Shown here: piece by piece, positions 1 to 5,683 of the stretch | Numbering within the stretch: the first letter of the stretch is position 1 | Layout of the letters: each line of letters begins with the position of its first letter | Origin: RH-AL1 sp964245015 | GTDB lineage: Bacteria > Pseudomonadota > Alphaproteobacteria > Rhizobiales > Beijerinckiaceae | Length of the DNA stretch: 7,101 bases | Direction of reading: 5' to 3' | NCBI GenBank assembly: GCA_964245015.1 | Contig: CAXTMA010000224.1 | Location: 1-7,101 of the forward strand | Position numbers and translations under genes: made by a program | The notes under the pieces: generated by a model | Database searches by the model: none | Told to the model about the DNA's origin: nothing | Seen by the model: only the letters and a program-made list of their open reading frames with translations

Positions 1-479
1 TTGGCGAGGCGGGCGGAGACGCCGATGCGCAGCGAGCCGGTGATGAGCTTGAGCAGCGCCCAACGTCCGGTCTCGTCGAGCAGGTCGAGCCATTGCGCGA
101 TATGGCGGGGCAGATCGAGCTTGCCGGCGGTGGCCAGCGTCACCACCACCTCGCTCAGGCGCAGCGGCGGCCGGTTATGGCCGACCCCGGCATCGGTCGG
201 GCGCGGCGGCGCCGGCCATAACAGCGCGACGCACTCCGACAGGTCGCCGACGTAGTCGTAGGAAAGATCGAACAGGTAAGGATCGACGCGGGTCGCGGCG
301 AGGGCGCGGATGATGTTGGGCTTGGCATGAGGAAACACCAGCGCATCGGTCATCGCCGCCAGGGCGAAGCCGCGCTCGGGGTCGGACGTGGTGCGGAAAT
401 AGTCGGCGAGCAGGCGCAGCTTGTTGTTGCGCGACGGCTCATAGCCGAGGCGGTCGAGCAGCAGGGCGAAGCGGTTCAT
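1..479 (-). CDS. ATP-dependent DNA ligase, N-terminal part (cut by window edge)
   Basis: About 159 residues of the N-terminal DNA-binding region of a bacterial ATP-dependent DNA ligase, the type that travels with a ligase-associated exonuclease. It would seal nicks in DNA using ATP through a lysyl-AMP intermediate. The start MNRFALLLDRLGYEPSRNNK matches the conserved opening of this family, and the stretch around residues 65-85 (DPYLFDLSYDYVGDLSECVA) is also typical. The nucleotidyltransferase domain with the catalytic Lys of KxDG lies outside the window, so activity cannot be judged. The ATG at 479 has no clear Shine-Dalgarno sequence. The gene starts 75 bases after the exonuclease stop on the same strand, so the two are probably cotranscribed. 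This is a repair ligase additional to the NAD-dependent replicative LigA, by family knowledge. Confidence 0.93.
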   Translation of the reverse strand, partial: MNRFALLLDRLGYEPSRNNKLRLLADYFRTTSDPERGFALAAMTDALVFPHAKPNIIRALAATRVDPYLFDLSYDYVGDLSECVALLWPAPPRPTDAGVGHNRPPLRLSEVVVTLATAGKLDLPRHIAQWLDLLDETGRWALLKLITGSLRIGVSARLA

Positions 480-554
480 GGACGGGATGTAGGCAGCAGC
501 GCCGGCTCGGGCAGGCTCGTCGCGCACCCGACGACAAGGCCCGGCATCAAATCC

Positions 555-1640
555 TCAAGCCGCCGGATCGCCGGACAGATCCTCGGATAGCTCTCCGGTC
601 GCCCCCGGCCCGGCCTCGCCATCCTCATCGCCGTAGCCAAGAATGTGCAGCGGCTCGGCCTCGATGCCCTGCCCGCGCGCCCAGTGGACCAGCGCTTCCG
701 TCTCGCCGTGGGTGACGAGCAGCTTGGAGCAGCCGGTCTCGGCGACGGTGGTGCACAAGGCTTCCCAATCGGCATGATCCGAGATGACGAGCGGCAGTTC
801 GACACCCTTCTGGCGGGCGCGGTTGCGGACGCGCATCCAGCCGGAAGCGAAGCCCACGACCGGATCGGGAAACTTGCGCGCCCACAGGTCCTGAAGAGCG
901 CTCGGCGGACAAATCACGATCTCGCCGGCGAGCTTGGGCCGCTCCTTGGCGGCGACGCGGCGGATGTCACCGAGTGTCACGCCTTCGCTCTCGTAGAATT
1001 CGGTCAGCTTCGCAGCTGCGCCGTGAATGTAGATCGGACGGTCGTAGCCGGCACGGCGCAGCAGCGCCATCACCCGCTGCGCCTTGCCCAGCGCGTAGGC
1101 GCCGACCAGGTGCGTGCGCTCGGGAAAGAGGCGCTGCGATGCGAGAAGCTTGGCGATCTCGTCCTCGGTGCGGGAATGGCGAAAGACTGGCAGGCCGAAG
1201 GTCGCCTCGGTCACGAAGACATCGCAGGGCACGACCTCGAACGGCGCGCAGGTCGGGTCGGGCTCGCGCTTGTAATCACCTGAGACCACGACGACGACGC
1301 CGGATCGGCCTGACCCTCGCGCGGGGAACGCGAGGCGGATCTGCGCCGACCCGTAGACATGACCGGCGGGATGGAAGCTGACCGTCGCCTCGCCGAGCTG
1401 CACGGTTTCACCGGGCGCGATCGCCTGGGGTGAGCCGCAAACGCCGGCACCGTAGCGGACCTTCATGATCGCGAGCGTTTCGCGTGTCGCAAGAACGGAT
1501 CCGTGGCCGGACCTGGCGTGGTCGGCGTGGCCGTGCGTGATCAGGGCGCGGTCAACCGGACGGGTGGGGTCGATAAAGAAATCGCCTGACGGGCAGTAAA
1601 GCCCCTCAGGCGAAAGAACGATCCGACCACCGATGTCCAA
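555..1640 (-). CDS. DNA-ligase-associated exonuclease (metallo-beta-lactamase/beta-CASP fold)
   Basis: A 361-residue protein of the ligase-associated exonuclease family, related to the SNM1/Pso2 and CPSF73-like nucleases. It is predicted to trim DNA ends with a two-metal centre before the neighbouring ligase seals them. Visible metal-site motifs are THGHADH (His36, His38, Asp40, His41), AGHVYGS (His94), SGDY (Asp122), SDHADW (Asp288, His289) and VTHGE (His311). The N-terminal PEGLYCPSGDFFIDP is characteristic of the family. The last 25 residues are acidic and low in complexity (EDGEAGPGATGELSEDLSGD). The start is a TTG at 1640. It is the only start codon after the upstream in-frame stop that leaves the usual short lead before PEGLYC, but it has no well-spaced ribosome binding site. 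An inverted repeat ends a few bases upstream. The nuclease assignment is by family, and the substrate is not known to me. Confidence 0.95.
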   Translation of the reverse strand: MDIGGRIVLSPEGLYCPSGDFFIDPTRPVDRALITHGHADHARSGHGSVLATRETLAIMKVRYGAGVCGSPQAIAPGETVQLGEATVSFHPAGHVYGSAQIRLAFPARGSGRSGVVVVVSGDYKREPDPTCAPFEVVPCDVFVTEATFGLPVFRHSRTEDEIAKLLASQRLFPERTHLVGAYALGKAQRVMALLRRAGYDRPIYIHGAAAKLTEFYESEGVTLGDIRRVAAKERPKLAGEIVICPPSALQDLWARKFPDPVVGFASGWMRVRNRARQKGVELPLVISDHADWEALCTTVAETGCSKLLVTHGETEALVHWARGQGIEAEPLHILGYGDEDGEAGPGATGELSEDLSGDPAA

Positions 1641-1646
1641 CCCTCG

Positions 1647-1676
1647 ACTGCCCGCTGCGGAAGCGCTTGCGGCAGT
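1647..1676 (-). promoter_or_regulatory. Inverted repeat just upstream of the exonuclease TTG start
   Basis: On the mRNA of the minus strand the arms ACTGCC and GGCAGT pair and are extended by two more pairs after one bulged base, giving about eight base pairs. The interior contains the palindrome AAGCGCTT (1661-1668). The hairpin ends only six bases before the TTG start of the exonuclease and begins about nine bases after the stop of the upstream small gene. No run of U follows, so it is not a standard intrinsic terminator. It could limit ribosome access or be an RNA-processing site; that role is inference. Confidence 0.35.
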
Positions 1677-1685
1677 GACAGGCGA

Positions 1686-1988
1686 TCAGTCGTGGCCGCA
1701 GACGATGCCGCGAGTTGGGTATTCCTTACCGTCGGGCCCAGTCATGCGGGTCACGCGCACGCAGTCTTCGTCCTGACCGGGCGCTGCCTTGGCGAGCTGG
1801 ATTGTCGGGCCGGCCGCAAGGGGCTGCAGTGCGCCAATCTCGGTCTTGGCGACCACGACGGGATGGGTCAGAAAGGGAGCGGCCGCCGCCACGCCGATCG
1901 AAGCGAACGTGAAAGCCGCAATCGACAACTTGGTGATCGAACGGCGAAGACGCTTTGTGGTGACAACCATGTTCGTGGCCCTCGACAT
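1686..1988 (-). CDS. Small secreted protein with one Cys pair, function unknown
   Basis: A 100-residue predicted exported protein that I cannot assign to a characterised family. From the ATG at 1988 it has a basic n-region (TKRLRRSITK, residues 11-20), a hydrophobic core (LSIAAFTFASIGVAAAAPF, 21-39) and a likely signal-peptidase site after the AAAA run near residue 37. The mature part is about 60 residues, with Cys76 and Cys97 bracketing a conserved-looking tail (CVRVTRMTGPDGKEYPTRG). The two Cys could form a disulfide in the periplasm. I chose ATG 1988 because AAGG lies seven bases upstream. TTG 1994 and ATG 1970 are in-frame alternatives, and 1970 also has a GAGG nearby. The gene ends 45 bases before the exonuclease start. 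Nothing in it suggests a role in DNA repair. Confidence 0.6.
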   Translation of the reverse strand: MSRATNMVVTTKRLRRSITKLSIAAFTFASIGVAAAAPFLTHPVVVAKTEIGALQPLAAGPTIQLAKAAPGQDEDCVRVTRMTGPDGKEYPTRGIVCGHD

Positions 1989-1990
1989 GT

Positions 1991-2006
1991 GCAAGCCTTA
2001 GCTTGC
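1991..2006 (-). promoter_or_regulatory. Perfect 6-bp hairpin overlapping the ribosome binding site of the small secreted gene
   Basis: On the minus-strand mRNA, GCAAGC and GCTTGC form a perfect six-pair stem around the four-base loop TAAG. The only Shine-Dalgarno-like element (AAGG) for ATG 1988 runs from this loop into the stem. The hairpin could therefore hide or display the ribosome site. The repeat is seen directly; regulation is inference. Confidence 0.4.
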
Positions 2007-2235
2007 CCCCTCGCACGTCGCGTGCTTTCGAAGGTGAGAATGGTCGGCCCGCCAATTCGTTCCGGCCCGTCAAGCCCACCTATGAAAAATCTTTCAAGAT
2101 CGTCATTTCGGCCAAACCTTACGCGGCGAGAACGGCGCCCCAAGGCCGGGCAGGTACTCGCAAGCCGGATCGCACGTCGAACATGCCGGCAAACGTCGGG
2201 ACGATGCCGTCGGCGGCCGGCCCCACTGCGCGACG
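2007..2235. other. Gap between hydrolase and small secreted gene; AT-rich palindrome, no gene seen
   Basis: These 229 bases carry no convincing gene. An AT-rich island near 2081-2115 stands out from the GC-rich surroundings and contains the palindrome ATCTT-TC-AAGAT (2089-2100), a possible operator. A promoter for the leftward secreted gene and exonuclease is expected here. On the minus strand TTGAAA and TTGACG boxes occur, and a GGAAC that resembles the -35 of alphaproteobacterial EcfG promoters, but none has a good -10 partner at the right spacing. I call no promoter. No hairpin followed by a T-run is visible after the hydrolase stop. Confidence 0.3.
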
Positions 2236-3159
2236 TCAGGCCCGCACGGCGTCCAAGCCGAGCCGGCGCATCGTCGCCGTCATCGCCGGCGCGGCATCGA
2301 GTAGGATGCCGAGGTGCGAACTGCCGGGCAAGCGCTCCACGGCGGCGGCAGGGGCGTGCCGGGCGAGAAAGGCCTCGACCTTGTCGGGATCCATGATCTC
2401 GTCGGCGCCGGCGAGGCCGACCCAGATCGGCAGCCGCAGGCGGGCGAGCTGCCCGCCGGGGTCGTTGGGCGTCACGGCCAATGCCATGTTGACGGTGTAG
2501 CTCGACACGCAGCCAAGCGCCTGCGCCCCGCGCGAGCGCGAAAAATCCAGCCTCACCGCCGGCATCCCGCCGGCGATCCGGCCCGAGGTGAACCAGTTCA
2601 CCACGAAGGGCCAGAACGCCGCCCCGCCGAAGGCCGCATCGTTGCGGTCGAGGGCGGCGTGATAGCCGAAGTTCGGAGCCAGCAGCAGCAGGCCGGCCGG
2701 AGCGGTCCGGGGCCAGCCGCGCGACAGGGCGTTGAGAAGCAGGCCGGCGCCGCTGGAATGGCCGCCGAGCCACAGCCGCGCGCCCGGGTGGAGGCTGAGC
2801 ATGCGGGCGACGAGCGTCTCGACGTCCTGCAGGGGAAGATCGCGGCGGCGGGCGTGGCCGCGCGGGCCGCCCGAGGCACCGTGGCCGCGGATATCGGTGA
2901 GGCACACGGCGAGCGGCGCGCCTGCTTCCGACGACGCTTGCGCGACGAGTGCCGCCGCCAGCCTGTCGTAGCCGGCGCGCATGTTGACGCCCCCGCCGTG
3001 ATAGAAGATCAGCAGGTCGTCATATCCGCTCGGCGGCTCGTACAGGGCATAGGCGAGGTCGGTTCCGTCGGCGCCAGCCACCTTGCCGCGCGCGCTGGGC
3101 GGCGGCGGCGCTTGAGCGGCGCAGCGCTCCTCAAAAGCGTCGAAGGCGAGCAGTGGCAT
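2236..3159 (-). CDS. Alpha/beta hydrolase (serine hydrolase, lysophospholipase/S33-like)
   Basis: A 307-residue alpha/beta hydrolase. The oxyanion-hole segment FYHGGGV lies at residues 52-58, a turn DIRGHGASGGPRGH at 89-102 resembles monoglyceride-lipase and lysophospholipase-like enzymes, and the nucleophile elbow GHSSG at 133-137 puts the catalytic Ser at 135. The likely acid is Asp253 (GADEIMDP) and the catalytic base His282 (SSHLG). No signal peptide is apparent, so a cytoplasmic esterase, lipase or similar activity is likely. The substrate cannot be read from sequence. It starts at ATG 3159 without a strong Shine-Dalgarno sequence. It is first in the leftward set, 229 bases from the next gene, so it may be a separate transcript. 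No link to DNA repair is evident beyond position. Confidence 0.87.
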   Translation of the reverse strand: MPLLAFDAFEERCAAQAPPPPSARGKVAGADGTDLAYALYEPPSGYDDLLIFYHGGGVNMRAGYDRLAAALVAQASSEAGAPLAVCLTDIRGHGASGGPRGHARRRDLPLQDVETLVARMLSLHPGARLWLGGHSSGAGLLLNALSRGWPRTAPAGLLLLAPNFGYHAALDRNDAAFGGAAFWPFVVNWFTSGRIAGGMPAVRLDFSRSRGAQALGCVSSYTVNMALAVTPNDPGGQLARLRLPIWVGLAGADEIMDPDKVEAFLARHAPAAAVERLPGSSHLGILLDAAPAMTATMRRLGLDAVRA

Positions 3160-3309
3160 CGCTGGATCCGACCGCTTTCAGCCCTGGCGCGACCAGTTGA
3201 ACGTCCTGCCGATCGGCCGGTCGAGGACGCATCCCCTGCTCGACAGGGCATCGCCGGAGACGTCGCCGGCCACCGTCCGGCCGAAGGAAACCGTCAACAG
3301 CGATGCCGT

Positions 3310-3413
3310 TAAGCAGGTTCGCGTTGGCAGGCCAACGCTTCGTCCGCTTAGCTCTTCGACAGGCCGCAGGTTTTGATCGCAAAACCGCGGGTCACCTTTG
3401 CGAAACCTGCTTA
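3310..3413. repeat. 10-bp inverted repeat enclosing two hairpins; possible three-way junction
   Basis: The arm TAAGCAGGTT (3310-3319) is a perfect reverse complement of AACCTGCTTA (3404-3413), and three more pairs follow after a bulged A. Between the arms are the palindrome GCGTTGGC-AG-GCCAACGC (3321-3338) and a hairpin at 3364-3390 with 11 pairs, one bulged A and an ATCG loop. Together they would make a three-way junction. The right arm can instead form a local hairpin, AAACCT-GCTT-AGGTTT (3403-3418), which excludes the long helix. Because inverted repeats read alike on both strands, the transcribed strand is not determined. Confidence 0.45.
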
Positions 3414-3492
3414 GGTTTGCCGCGGGGGCAACCGTTCCCGAAGGCGAGCCATGCCGGCGCCTCCCGCCTGAACGAAGCGCGATCGAACGAGC

Positions 3493-3545
3493 GCTTCGAC
3501 GATATGGCATGTACGCGGGGCTTCCCATCGGCATCTCGTCGAAGC
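3493..3545. repeat. 10-bp inverted repeat (GCTTCGACGA / TCGTCGAAGC)
   Basis: Perfect 10-bp arms at 3493-3502 and 3536-3545 are separated by 33 bases. A second pairing, CATCGGC (3526-3532) with GCCGATG (3550-3556), overlaps it in a crossing arrangement. The connecting loop of four bases looks too short to span the first helix, so these are more likely alternative folds than a pseudoknot. Confidence 0.4.
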
Positions 3546-3582
3546 CTTCGCCGATGACCCGGCCGGTGTCAAACCGCAACCA

Positions 3583-3605
3583 CCCGAACCTCCGTGCGGT
3601 TCGGG
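3583..3605. repeat. 8-bp perfect hairpin (CCCGAACC / GGTTCGGG)
   Basis: The arms CCCGAACC (3583-3590) and GGTTCGGG (3598-3605) flank a seven-base loop, TCCGTGC. No T-run follows on either strand, so an intrinsic terminator call is not supported. The hairpin lies 66 bases upstream of the radical SAM start and could be in its leader. Confidence 0.4.
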
Positions 3606-3671
3606 CGCACGCACTTATCCCACGCCGAATCGGCGGCGGAGCTTGCGCCGCGCCGCCCGATCCACAGATTG

Positions 3672-4916
3672 ATGGCGATGCAGACCCTGGAAAAGCTGGC
3701 GATCCTCGCCGATGCCGCGAAGTACGACGCGTCCTGCGCGTCGAGCGGCACGGACACCAAGTCCTCGCTGAAGACGAAGGCGCTCGGCTCGACGGAAGGC
3801 ATGGGCATCTGCCACGCCTACGCGCCGGACGGGCGCTGCATCTCGCTCCTGAAGATCCTGCTGACGAACTATTGCCGCTTCGATTGCCACTACTGCGTCA
3901 ACCGGGCGTCCTCCAACGTGCGCCGCGCCCGCTTCAGCGTGGATGAGGTGGTCGACCTGACGCTGGGGTTCTATCGCCGCAACTACATCGAGGGGCTGTT
4001 CCTGTCGTCGGGCATCATCCAGTCGCCCGATTACACGATGGAGCAGGTGGTGGCGGTGGCGCGCAAGCTGCGCACCGAGCACAAGTTCAACGGCTACATC
4101 CACCTGAAGACCATTCCCGACGCCGATCCCGACCTGTTGGCCGAAGCCGGGCGCTGGGCCGACCGCCTGTCGATCAACGTCGAGCTGCCCTCGCAGCAGA
4201 GCCTGGCGAGACTGGCGCCGGAGAAGGACGCCGGCCGCATCCGCCAGGCGATGGGCGGGCTGCGGCTGCGCATCGAGGACGCCAAGGGCGAGCGGGGGGC
4301 AACGCGCCCCGGTGGCAGGAAGCCGCCGCGCTTCGCCCCGGCCGGCCAGTCGACGCAGATGATCATCGGCGCCGACCCGTCCGACGACGGCGCCATCCTG
4401 CGGCAATCCTCGTCGCTCTACGCCAGCTACGGGCTGCGGCGGGTGTATTACTCGGCCTTCTCGCCGATCCCCGACGCCAGCCGCATCCTGCCCCTCGTCC
4501 GGCCGCCGCTGATGCGCGAGCACCGGCTTTATCAGGCCGACTGGCTGCTGCGCTTCTACGGGTTCGGGGTGGAGGAGATCGTCGGCGCTAGCGATGCCGG
4601 CATGCTCGACCTCCACGTCGATCCCAAGACGGCCTGGGCCCTCAAGCACCGCGAGCACTTCCCCGTGGACGTCAACACCGCCGCGCGGGAGCGGCTGCTG
4701 CGCGTGCCCGGCCTCGGCACCAAGGCGCTGGCCAAGATCCTGTCGTCGCGCCGCCAGCATGCGCTGCGGCTGGAGGACCTGACCCGCATCTGCCTCAGCG
4801 TGAAGAAGATGATGCCGTTCATCACCTGCGCCGACTGGCACCCGGGCGGGCTGACCGATCGGGCCGATCTCAAGGCGCGGGTGGCGCCGCCGCGGCAGAT
4901 GGAGCTGTTCGGCTGA
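3672..4916 (+). CDS. Radical SAM DNA modification/repair protein (UDG-linked family)
   Basis: A 414-residue radical SAM protein of the family annotated as putative DNA modification/repair and linked to uracil-DNA glycosylase-like partners. The opening QTLEKLAILADAAKYDASC is typical. The [4Fe-4S]/SAM motif is in NYCRFDCHYCVNR, with the three Cys at residues 68, 72 and 75. A helix-hairpin-helix region (NTAARERLLRVPGLGTKALA, about 335-354) suggests contact with the DNA backbone. The protein ends in QMELFG (residues 409-414), which resembles the bacterial sliding-clamp motif QL[SD]LF. It should use SAM to make a 5'-deoxyadenosyl radical; the target base or lesion is not known to me. I chose ATG 3672; ATG 3678 is equally possible, and neither has a strong ribosome site. 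A GTG at 3594 would add 26 residues without family resemblance. Its expected partner starts at 5684 on the same strand. Confidence 0.94.
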   Translation: MAMQTLEKLAILADAAKYDASCASSGTDTKSSLKTKALGSTEGMGICHAYAPDGRCISLLKILLTNYCRFDCHYCVNRASSNVRRARFSVDEVVDLTLGFYRRNYIEGLFLSSGIIQSPDYTMEQVVAVARKLRTEHKFNGYIHLKTIPDADPDLLAEAGRWADRLSINVELPSQQSLARLAPEKDAGRIRQAMGGLRLRIEDAKGERGATRPGGRKPPRFAPAGQSTQMIIGADPSDDGAILRQSSSLYASYGLRRVYYSAFSPIPDASRILPLVRPPLMREHRLYQADWLLRFYGFGVEEIVGASDAGMLDLHVDPKTAWALKHREHFPVDVNTAARERLLRVPGLGTKALAKILSSRRQHALRLEDLTRICLSVKKMMPFITCADWHPGGLTDRADLKARVAPPRQMELFG

Positions 4917-4994
4917 AACTTGGCCGAAGTGACAGCTTCCCCATCTGCCTCCGCCATGCTTGCTGGACGCGCTTCGACCTGTTGGGCCAACGTC

Positions 4995-5360
4995 ATGACC
5001 CGTCTGCCAATTCGATGCGCCCTGCTCGTTCTGTCGGCGTTCGCCGCCGGCGGTGCCCAAGCGACCGACCGGGCCGCGGCGGCGCGCGGCATGGGTCATG
5101 CCAACTTCGTCTGCGAGAGTAACCGGTGCGGCAATGCCGTCGCGACCCAGGCCGTGACCTTGCAGAACGACATCAGCGAGCATTGCAAGTTCAGCTATGA
5201 CGACTTGCTCGGCAAGACGGCGATCGGCGCGGAAGTGCGGAAAGGTCGCGCTTCGGCGCAGCATGATGCGGCCCATCCCGAGTACAAAGGCCAGTTCTGC
5301 GAGAGCATGGACGAGGTGCTGAGCCTATGGCGCTCCAGCGTGCTGCCGTCGCCGAAGTAG
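4995..5360 (+). CDS. Small secreted protein with four mature cysteines, function unknown
   Basis: A 121-residue predicted exported protein with no family I recognise. From ATG 4995 it has a signal peptide (MTRLPIRCALLVLSAFAAGG then AQA), with likely cleavage after residue 23 at AQA-TD. The mature part is about 98 residues. It has Cys at 40, 45, 64 and 102, which could form two disulfides in the periplasm, and is otherwise polar with a basic, Ala-rich middle. The frame is open back to a TTG at 4920, but the extra 25 residues would hide the signal peptide, so ATG 4995 is preferred. The ribosome site is weak. It begins 78 bases after the radical SAM stop, between that gene and its UdgX partner, on the same strand. 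It may be a bystander; no sequence feature ties it to DNA metabolism. Confidence 0.6.
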   Translation: MTRLPIRCALLVLSAFAAGGAQATDRAAAARGMGHANFVCESNRCGNAVATQAVTLQNDISEHCKFSYDDLLGKTAIGAEVRKGRASAQHDAAHPEYKGQFCESMDEVLSLWRSSVLPSPK

Positions 5361-5397
5361 ACCGACGCGACGGCGGGCGGGCGGCCTCGCCGCCATC

Positions 5398-5433
5398 ATC
5401 CGGTCGGGCCACGATATCCGGTCAGGCCACGAT
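5398..5433 (+). repeat. Tandem repeat, two 18-bp units
   Basis: ATCCGGTCGGGCCACGAT (5398-5415) is followed directly by ATCCGGTCAGGCCACGAT (5416-5433), differing at one base. It lies between the small secreted gene and the small membrane-protein gene, in the leader of the latter. The unit is a multiple of three bases, so it would keep any reading frame. It looks like a local duplication; no function is evident. Confidence 0.8.
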
Positions 5434-5464
5434 GGCGCGCAATTTCGAAGCAAAGGCGGTCGCG

Positions 5465-5650
5465 ATGCCGACGGATCTCGACGGGCCGCCCGGCAACCCG
5501 GCACCATGGTGGCAGCGGCTCGACGACATCAAGCTGACACCGCAAATCGCGCTGCTGTTCTTTCTCGCGCTGGTGTTGCTGTCGGGGCTGGCGGCCGGCG
5601 TCGGCTTCGTCGCCCACCATGGCAGGATGTCCGTGAGCCGTACCCGTTGA
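5465..5650 (+). CDS. Small single-span membrane protein, tentative
   Basis: A 61-residue open frame with a polar, Pro/Trp-containing N-terminus (GPPGNPAPWWQRLDDIKLTP, residues 8-27), a strongly hydrophobic segment (about 28-50) that fits one membrane helix, and a short basic C-terminus. ATG 5465 is preferred because AAAGG lies eight bases upstream. ATG 5432 would give 72 residues, and an ATG at 5327 would overlap the preceding gene by 34 bases. The stop lies 33 bases before the UdgX start, so the two would be cotranscribed if this is real. I recognise no family. The clean hydrophobic block argues for a gene, but the size leaves doubt. Confidence 0.45.
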   Translation: MPTDLDGPPGNPAPWWQRLDDIKLTPQIALLFFLALVLLSGLAAGVGFVAHHGRMSVSRTR

Positions 5651-5671
5651 CGTCGCCGGACCGCGACGGGT

Positions 5672-5680
5672 GAGGAGGAG
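5672..5680 (+). promoter_or_regulatory. Strong ribosome binding site of the DUF4130-UdgX gene
   Basis: GAGGAGGAG sits three bases before the ATG at 5684, with its central GGAGG at a workable distance. It is the strongest Shine-Dalgarno element I see in the window and fixes the start of the fusion gene. Most other genes here have weak or absent sites. Confidence 0.85.
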
Positions 5681-5683
5681 TTC

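Larger units (their letters stand above)
3160..3671. other. Divergent intergenic region, dense in inverted repeats, no supported gene
   Basis: These 512 bases separate the leftward hydrolase from the rightward radical SAM gene. Open frames exist on both strands but show no recognisable domain and an odd Arg/Ser-rich composition. The stretch holds several inverted repeats: 3310-3319 with 3404-3413, 3321-3338, 3364-3390, 3403-3418, 3493-3502 with 3536-3545, 3526-3532 with 3550-3556, 3583-3605 and 3623-3635. Promoters for both divergent units are expected here, but I could not pick convincing -35/-10 pairs. The region could hold operators, a leader RNA for either gene, a small RNA or a decayed repeat element. 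I do not recognise it as a known RNA family. Confidence 0.5.

Noticed and set aside
645..1283. A 212-codon plus-strand frame inside the exonuclease gene
   Set aside because: It is antisense to a gene whose metal-binding motifs are complete, so it is a GC-driven shadow.
1868..2905. A 345-codon minus-strand frame overlapping the hydrolase and the following gap
   Set aside because: It is an out-of-frame shadow of the hydrolase on the same strand, Arg/Pro/Ala-rich, with no motifs.
3364..3390. Intrinsic terminator
   Set aside because: The stem is strong, but no T-run follows on either strand.
3400..3620. Group II intron end or other known catalytic RNA in the spacer
   Set aside because: I looked for a domain V-like hairpin, a GUGYG start and reverse-transcriptase motifs. 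The hairpin at 3583-3605 has the wrong loop and no bulge, and no reverse transcriptase is encoded.
3594..3671. Upstream GTG start for the radical SAM gene
   Set aside because: The extra 26 residues do not resemble the family N-terminus, the GTG falls inside an 8-bp hairpin, and the bases before it (CCTCC) are not a ribosome site.
3615..5276. A 553-codon open frame on the minus strand across the radical SAM gene
   Set aside because: It lies fully antisense to a gene with clear family motifs and has an Arg/Ala/Gly/Val/His-rich composition with no domain. Long antisense frames are expected in such GC-rich DNA.
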